A stretch of 41,543 nt of DNA, taken from NCBI GenBank assembly GCA_019745555.1, contig JAIESX010000014.1:1-41543 (forward strand), given 5' to 3'. A model generated the notes under the pieces. The model saw only the letters and a program-made list of their open reading frames with translations. It had not been told where the DNA came from and ran no database searches. This document shows, in pieces, positions 35,248-41,543 of this stretch; the first letter of the stretch is position 1; each line of letters starts with the position of its first letter. The translations under genes and the position numbers were made by a program. This DNA is from Burkholderiaceae bacterium. Its GTDB lineage: Bacteria > Pseudomonadota > Gammaproteobacteria > Burkholderiales > Burkholderiaceae_C.

Positions 35248-35278
35248 AAAAAAAGCCCGGCAACTTGCGTTGCCGGGC
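35248..35278 (-). terminator. Terminator of the symporter operon
   Basis: Stem GCCCGGCAAC (35255-35264) / GTTGCCGGGC (35269-35278), loop TTGC, followed on the minus strand by T7. It lies between the symporter stop (35317) and the DUF294 gene. Confidence 0.92.
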
Positions 35279-35282
35279 CCTT

Positions 35283-35302
35283 CATCTGATCAGGATCAGA
35301 TG
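35283..35302. repeat. Perfect palindromic hairpin next to the symporter terminator
   Basis: Arms CATCTGATC (35283-35291) and GATCAGATG (35294-35302) with an AG spacer. It lies between the symporter stop and the terminator stem, so the transcript ends in two tandem hairpins. It could block 3' exonucleases or be a protein site. Confidence 0.7.
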
Positions 35303-35316
35303 CGGTTCACCGAAGC

Positions 35317-37437
35317 TCAGGAAGCCTTGAGGTTCGGGTAACGCACGTGGTCGACCAGGTCCTGGATCTTCTTGCTCGGAGCAGGCGTCACCAGGCTGAC
35401 CAGGATGATCACGGCAAAACCGATCGGCAGACCGAACAGACCGGCCGAGATCGGCTGGATGTCCCACCACAGTTCCACCGGCGAGGTCACGCCGAAGATG
35501 CCACGCAGCCAGGGCTGGGTCGTGGCCATGTAGTAGAACGTCGTGCCCAGGCCGGCGATCATGCCCAGCGAGGCAGCGATGCCGGTGGCACGCTTCCAGA
35601 AGATGCCGAGCACCAGGGCCGGGAAGAAGGCCGCGGCAGCGAACGAGAAGGCGGCAGAGACCAGGAACAGGATGTCGGCCGGCTTCTGCGCCGCCACATA
35701 GGCAGCCATCAGGGCCACGACCAGCAGCAGGACCTTGGAGATGGTCACGCGGCGGGCGGTCGAGGCATTGGGGTCGATCATCTTGTAGTACAGGTCGTGC
35801 GACAGCGCGTTGGCGATGGTCAGCAGCAGGCCGTCAGCGGTGGACAGCGCGGCAGCCAGACCGCCGGCAGCGACCAGGCCCGAGATCACATAGGGCAGAC
35901 CACCGATGGCGGGAGCCGCCAGCACGATGATGTCACCACCGATGCTCATCTCGTTGAGCTGCAAGATGCCGTCCTTGTTGATGTCGGTCACCGACAGCAG
36001 GCCCGGGTCCACCTTGGTCCACTCGGCGATCCAGAACGGCAGCTTGTCGAACGGCGTACCGATCAGCACCGTGAACACCTCGTACTTGACCAGCACGGCC
36101 AGGGCCGGGGCGGTGAAGTACAGCAGGAAGATGAAGAACAGCGACCAGGTCACGGACTGGCGGGCTTCCTTCACGCTGGGCACGGTGTAGTAGCGCATCA
36201 GGATGTGCGGCAGCGCGGCGGTACCGACCATCAGGCAGAAGATCAGCGCCAGGAAGTTGCGACGCGACACGTCGTAGGCCTTCTGGGCAGCCGCATCGCC
36301 GTTCGGGTCACCCGCGAACTGGGCGGCGTGGCGCGGCATGCCGTTGAGCGGACGCGACTTGGCATCAGCAGCCGCCTTCTGGGCGGTCCAGGCCTTCTTG
36401 GCAGCGTCGGCGTCCTTGGGCAGACCCGCCAGGGCCTTCTCGGCGGCGGCGATGTCGGCACCCGGGGCATTGGCAGCCTTGAGCTCGGCCAGCTTCTGCT
36501 CGGCGGCAGCCTTGTCGGCAGCCAGGGCAGCGGCGGGGTCCTTCAGCTTCTCGGCCAGGGCAGCAGAGCGCTGCTTGAAGATCTCGCGGACCTCGAGTTC
36601 CTTGGGGTCGCTGATCAGCTTGGCTTCGGCCTGGGTGACCTTCTGCAGCTGATAGCCGTAGACAGCCTGCGGCACCGGCACACTGGTCTGCTTCACGGAC
36701 ATCCACACCACCGGGATCAGGTAGGCCACGATCAGGATGATGTACTGGGCCACCTGCGTCCAGGTCACGGCACGCATGCCGCCGAGGAAGGAGCAGACCA
36801 GGATACCGCCGAGACCCAGGAAAATACCGATCTCGAAGGCCACGCCGGTCAGACGCGCGGTGATGATGCCCACGCCGTAGATCTGCGCCACCACGTAGGT
36901 GAAGGAGCAGAGGATCGCGGCAGCGATGCCCAGGAAACGCGGCAGGTTGCCGCCGTAGCGCTCACCGAGGAAGTCGGGGATCGTGAACTGGCCGAACTTG
37001 CGCATATAGGGCGCAAGGAACAGCGCGACCAGGCAGTAGCCGCCGGTCCAGCCCATGATGAAGGCCAGGCCGCCGTAACCGGTAAGGTACAGCGTACCGG
37101 CCATGCCGATGAAGGAAGCAGCCGACATCCAGTCAGCGCCCGTGGCCATGCCGTTGTAGACGGCGGGCACGCGGCGACCGGCCACATAGTATTCGGCGGC
37201 GTCGGTGGTCCGGCTCATGATGCCGATACCGGCATACAGGCCGATGGTGGCCAACAGGAAGATCAGACCGATCCAGTTACGCGGCAGGCCCAGCTGTTCG
37301 AGGATCGCCAGCGCGACCACGAACACCAGGAAACCGCCGGTGTACCACTTGTAGACCTTGTTGAGGTTCTGCTTGAACGCCTTGTTGGCAGCCGCATTGG
37401 ACTGGCCACCGGCGTCGGTGCTAAACATTCCGGCCAT
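35317..37437 (-). CDS. Sodium:solute symporter large subunit (VC_2705/ActP-like)
   Basis: 706 aa, longer than ActP (~550). The SSS core is clear: ATGADWMSAASFIGMAG near residue 98, GYGGLAFIMGWTGGYC, IPDFLGERYG and GGMRAVTWTQVAQY. Two inserts explain the length. Residues ~265-395 are Lys/Ala-rich and coiled-coil-like (ALAADKAAAEQKLAELKAA) between membrane helices. Residues 485-496 (DINKDGILQLNE) form a textbook EF-hand loop. This large-subunit type is always accompanied by a DUF4212 small subunit, here directly upstream. It probably imports acetate or a related carboxylate with Na+; substrate unproven. Ribosome site GAGGAGTAAACC overlaps the small-subunit stop. Tandem hairpins follow the gene. 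Confidence 0.93.
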   Translation of the reverse strand: MAGMFSTDAGGQSNAAANKAFKQNLNKVYKWYTGGFLVFVVALAILEQLGLPRNWIGLIFLLATIGLYAGIGIMSRTTDAAEYYVAGRRVPAVYNGMATGADWMSAASFIGMAGTLYLTGYGGLAFIMGWTGGYCLVALFLAPYMRKFGQFTIPDFLGERYGGNLPRFLGIAAAILCSFTYVVAQIYGVGIITARLTGVAFEIGIFLGLGGILVCSFLGGMRAVTWTQVAQYIILIVAYLIPVVWMSVKQTSVPVPQAVYGYQLQKVTQAEAKLISDPKELEVREIFKQRSAALAEKLKDPAAALAADKAAAEQKLAELKAANAPGADIAAAEKALAGLPKDADAAKKAWTAQKAAADAKSRPLNGMPRHAAQFAGDPNGDAAAQKAYDVSRRNFLALIFCLMVGTAALPHILMRYYTVPSVKEARQSVTWSLFFIFLLYFTAPALAVLVKYEVFTVLIGTPFDKLPFWIAEWTKVDPGLLSVTDINKDGILQLNEMSIGGDIIVLAAPAIGGLPYVISGLVAAGGLAAALSTADGLLLTIANALSHDLYYKMIDPNASTARRVTISKVLLLVVALMAAYVAAQKPADILFLVSAAFSFAAAAFFPALVLGIFWKRATGIAASLGMIAGLGTTFYYMATTQPWLRGIFGVTSPVELWWDIQPISAGLFGLPIGFAVIILVSLVTPAPSKKIQDLVDHVRYPNLKAS
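35950..35985 (-). other. EF-hand calcium-binding loop within the symporter
   Basis: The twelve codons encode DINKDGILQLNE (residues 485-496): Asp1, Asn3, Asp5, Gly6, Leu8 and Glu12 match every key position of the canonical EF-hand loop. It lies in the hydrophilic stretch between two membrane segments (after KYEVFTVLIG and before DIIVLAAPAIGG). Confidence 0.8.
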
Positions 37438-37440
37438 GGT

Positions 37441-37710
37441 TTACTCCTCGGTTTCCTCGACACCGTGCTCGATGTCGAGTTTGTTCATGTAGTAGGCGTA
37501 GTAGCCGATGATCAGCACGTAGATCACCAGCGCCCCCTGGGCGCCCATCCAGAAGCTGAAAGGCCAGCCGAAGAAATTAAAGCTCAGGTCGCGAGCGAAA
37601 TAGCTCACGACAAAGGTCACAACGAACCATATCGCCAGCAGGACTGCCGTGATATTGAGGTTCTTCCGCCAGTACTGGCGATGGTTTTCGGTCAACTCCA
37701 TGTTTGCCAT
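37441..37710 (-). CDS. DUF4212 small subunit of sodium:solute symporter
   Basis: 89 aa with the DUF4212 pattern: YWRKNLNITAVLLAIWFVVTF (TM1), SFNFFGWPFSFWMGAQGALVIYVLIIGYYAYYMNKLD in two parts (TM2 with a conserved FWMGAQG loop), then an acidic tail HGVEETEE. Ribosome site TTGGAGGTAGG precedes the ATG. It is required or accessory partner of the large subunit, whose ATG lies three bases downstream of its stop. Both are inner-membrane proteins. The 131-base region upstream should hold the operon promoter; no clear sigma-70 or sigma-54 box was found. Confidence 0.94.
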   Translation of the reverse strand: MANMELTENHRQYWRKNLNITAVLLAIWFVVTFVVSYFARDLSFNFFGWPFSFWMGAQGALVIYVLIIGYYAYYMNKLDIEHGVEETEE

Positions 37711-37841
37711 GTTTACCTACCTCCAACAAAGTCACCCTCGCGGGCAATACACAACCGCCACTTGTCTCCTCGTGGCCTGCAGCCGGGTTGCGGCTTATCG
37801 TTATCTGCCCCCGGCTTGCGCCAGGGCCATCAAGTACCCGC

Positions 37842-38429
37842 TCAGCTGGGCTGCGAGGCGGGGCTTGCATGCAAGCCTGTCTCGCGCTCCAGCTGGGCGG
37901 CCACTTTGGGCTCGAACCCCTTGAGGTGGCGAATGATCTTCACCGCCTCCTCGGGCTCTTGCCGGTCGACATGGACCCGCGCCAGCTGATACCAGCCGAA
38001 CGGGCTCATGGGCTGCAATTCCGTGTTCTTCTTCAGGGCGGCGACCGCTTCGTCGAAGCGGCGGTCCTGGATCAGGACCAGCGCCAGGCCATACCAGGCG
38101 CGATCCATCTTGGGATCGAGTTCGATGACGCGGCGGAAGGCGGCTTCCGCACGCGCATGCTCGCCCGCCTCCTCCAGCATGTAGCCGAGGTTGAACCAGG
38201 CGGCCAGGTTGTCACCATGGCGCTCGGTCAGCTGCTCCTGCGCCGCCAGGGCCTCGGCCTTGCGGCCGAGCTGGGCCAGCACATGGGCACGGCTGGCCAG
38301 GGCATAGAAATCGGCCGGGCGCAGCGCCAGCATGGACTCGAACCGCTGCAGGGCGTCGGCCTTGCGGTTGAACACCAGCAGGGCCATGGCCTGCAGCTTG
38401 AGGAAGAGATAGGCCAAGGTGTCATTCAT
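37842..38429 (-). CDS. Tetratricopeptide-repeat protein
   Basis: 195 aa from ATG 38429 (overlaps the previous stop by ATGA). A short hydrophobic N-terminus (LAYLFLKLQAMALLVF) is followed by about four TPR units: ADALQRFESMLALRPADFYALASRAHVLAQLG, KAEALAAQEQL..., DNLAAWFNLGYMLEEAGEHARAEAAFRRVIELDP and DRAWYGLALVLIQDRRFDEAVAALKKNTELQP, each with the W/LG/A/P spacing (quoted in fragments). TPR proteins bind partner proteins; the target is unknown. It is coupled to the 98-aa membrane protein upstream and may be its cytosolic or membrane-associated partner. Longer in-frame starts would overlap that gene completely. Confidence 0.88.
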   Translation of the reverse strand: MNDTLAYLFLKLQAMALLVFNRKADALQRFESMLALRPADFYALASRAHVLAQLGRKAEALAAQEQLTERHGDNLAAWFNLGYMLEEAGEHARAEAAFRRVIELDPKMDRAWYGLALVLIQDRRFDEAVAALKKNTELQPMSPFGWYQLARVHVDRQEPEEAVKIIRHLKGFEPKVAAQLERETGLHASPASQPS

Positions 38430-38722
38430 TTGCACAGCTCCACCCCGATCTGGATGCAGGTCTGGATCTTGTAGATCGTCGCCGCCACCCAGACGAAGAA
38501 CAGCAGGAAGAAGGCGACCAGCGGGACATGGCGGTCGAGCACGAACTTCGGCGTCAGGAAACGGGCCGTCGCCACAAAGGGGCGGCCGATGACGGCCAGG
38601 ATCTGATAGAACAGGTTCTGATCTTTCTTGGCCCCGGCCAGCAGGCCCAGCAGCCATTGGCCGGCCATGGCCATGAGAGCGATCTCGGCGATCAGTTTGA
38701 TGATGTTGGCGGCAAGGAGCAT
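38426..38722 (-). CDS. Small two-helix membrane protein, unknown function
   Basis: 98 aa. Two hydrophobic segments: residues ~5-28 (NIIKLIAEIALMAMAGQWLL) and ~68-90 (VPLVAFFLLFFVWVAATIYK), with a basic loop between them (AGAKKDQNLFYQILAVIGRP). No known domain. It is first in a two-gene unit with the TPR protein, whose ATG overlaps its stop. The pair lies between ppsA and the symporter operon. AGGTCTCC upstream is a weak ribosome site. Confidence 0.82.
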   Translation of the reverse strand: MLLAANIIKLIAEIALMAMAGQWLLGLLAGAKKDQNLFYQILAVIGRPFVATARFLTPKFVLDRHVPLVAFFLLFFVWVAATIYKIQTCIQIGVELCK

Positions 38723-38844
38723 GGAGACCTAGCAATGCAGTTGAGGGCATTGTGTTTTCGGCTCTTACCGTTGTCTTACAAGCGTCGTGTAAATGCCGAC
38801 AGCCGAGGGCAAGTCCTGTCAGGGTTTTCCCGGGCCGCCATGCA

Positions 38845-38878
38845 CAAGGGGCCGATCCCTTGCGGCATCGGCCCCTTG
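38845..38878 (-). terminator. Hairpin downstream of ppsA
   Basis: Perfect 12-bp stem CAAGGGGCCGAT (38845-38856) / ATCGGCCCCTTG (38867-38878) with a 10-base loop. It starts 45 bases after the ppsA stop. No T-run follows on either strand, so it may stabilise the mRNA or need Rho. The rest of the 200-base gap shows nothing further. Confidence 0.65.
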
Positions 38879-38922
38879 ATTCAGTGGCAGCTTATGCATC
38901 AGCTGCCTTCGGCTAGCACGGA

Positions 38923-41313
<2,391 letters not shown>

Positions 41314-41543
41314 GGGAAAGCTCCAGAGTTTAAAAACCGGGTCGCGCAGGACGGCACACTGCCGCCTGCGCCCATGCCGACGGCCAGCCTTTGCTCTTGT
41401 TTTCGTGGGGCGGGGCAGGACATGGAAGAATTCGGGGTACGGGGCCAGACATGGCCAGCCGGAATTCTAAGGCTACGCTGAATAAGCCCCGTCGAAGCAC
41501 CGGTACGGGTCAATGACGGATCGATTTCGGGTCAACACGTCGC
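41314..41543. promoter_or_regulatory. Upstream region of ppsA with a TTGACCCG direct repeat
   Basis: 230 bases without a supported gene. On the minus strand TTGACCCG occurs at 41535-41528 and again at 41513-41506, exactly 22 bases (two helical turns) apart. TAGAAT on the minus strand at 41469-41464 is a possible -10. The repeats may be a regulator site shared with a divergent gene beyond the window. Confidence 0.4.

Noticed and set aside
37711..37841. Sigma-54 promoter (TGGC...TTGC) for the symporter operon
   Set aside because: A TGGC and a TTGC are present on the minus strand but the GG-GC spacing is not the required 10 bases.
35347..37989. 880-aa open frame on the plus strand opposite the symporter
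   Set aside because: Low-complexity antisense shadow (Gln/Gly/His/Arg-rich), no ribosome site, and it crosses both symporter subunit genes and the terminator side.

Overview
The window is chromosomal DNA from a high-GC betaproteobacterium, most likely a member of the Burkholderiales close to the Comamonadaceae. The pointers are an orphan Bug/TctC-type periplasmic binding protein, an rpsF-priB-rpsR-rplI-dnaB block, a bcp gene followed by a PIN-PhoH gene, an alaT-hom-thrC run continuing into mobB-moeA-moaD-moaE, and a lysine/alanine-rich histone-like SWIB protein. I see no integrase, insertion sequence, tRNA, rRNA or CRISPR array. The assignment to family is an inference from gene content and order.

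Left third (1-12.8 kb), accessory and regulatory genes. The 3' end of a Lys/Ala/Pro-rich SWIB protein is followed by a bidirectional terminator. Next comes a compact catabolic locus: a thiamine-diphosphate enzyme (minus strand) divergent from a TetR-type repressor, then TctC-type binding protein, Gfo/Idh/MocA oxidoreductase, DUF993 aldolase-like TIM barrel, sugar phosphate isomerase/epimerase, and a convergent MFS transporter. A 14-base element (ATTTAATTCACCAA) occurs both in the TPP-enzyme/TetR intergenic region and, inverted, in front of tctC, so one repressor probably controls the whole locus. The substrate is unknown; the set resembles an inositol-type dehydrogenase/isomerase/TPP-enzyme/aldolase kit but does not match a pathway I can name. 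Then follow a small receiver-like protein of unknown function, a nu-class-like glutathione transferase, and a PepSY - response regulator - histidine kinase operon divergent from a tiny exported protein, with a tandem CTGAAC box between them.

Middle (12.8-27.6 kb): a class II-like histone deacetylase family protein, two small unknown genes, clpB with a sigma-32-like promoter, a PQQ-dependent aldose dehydrogenase, an exported Ser-rich protein paired with a DUF2145 protein, and the long minus-strand run alaT-hom-thrC-mobB-moeA-moaD-moaE (amino-acid synthesis followed by molybdenum cofactor synthesis). A Mth938-domain gene diverges from alaT, followed by a Bcp-type peroxiredoxin.

Right third (27.6-41.5 kb): a PIN-PhoH protein preceded by a strong terminator that may end a small RNA, dnaB, the rplI/rpsR/priB/rpsF ribosomal operon, a DEDDh exonuclease, a cNMP-CBS-DUF294 signalling protein, a two-subunit sodium:solute symporter (DUF4212 plus large subunit) whose large subunit carries a Lys/Ala-rich insertion and a textbook EF-hand loop, a TPR/membrane protein pair, and ppsA. 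The symporter, DUF294 protein and exonuclease sit together and may form one solute-uptake and signalling unit.
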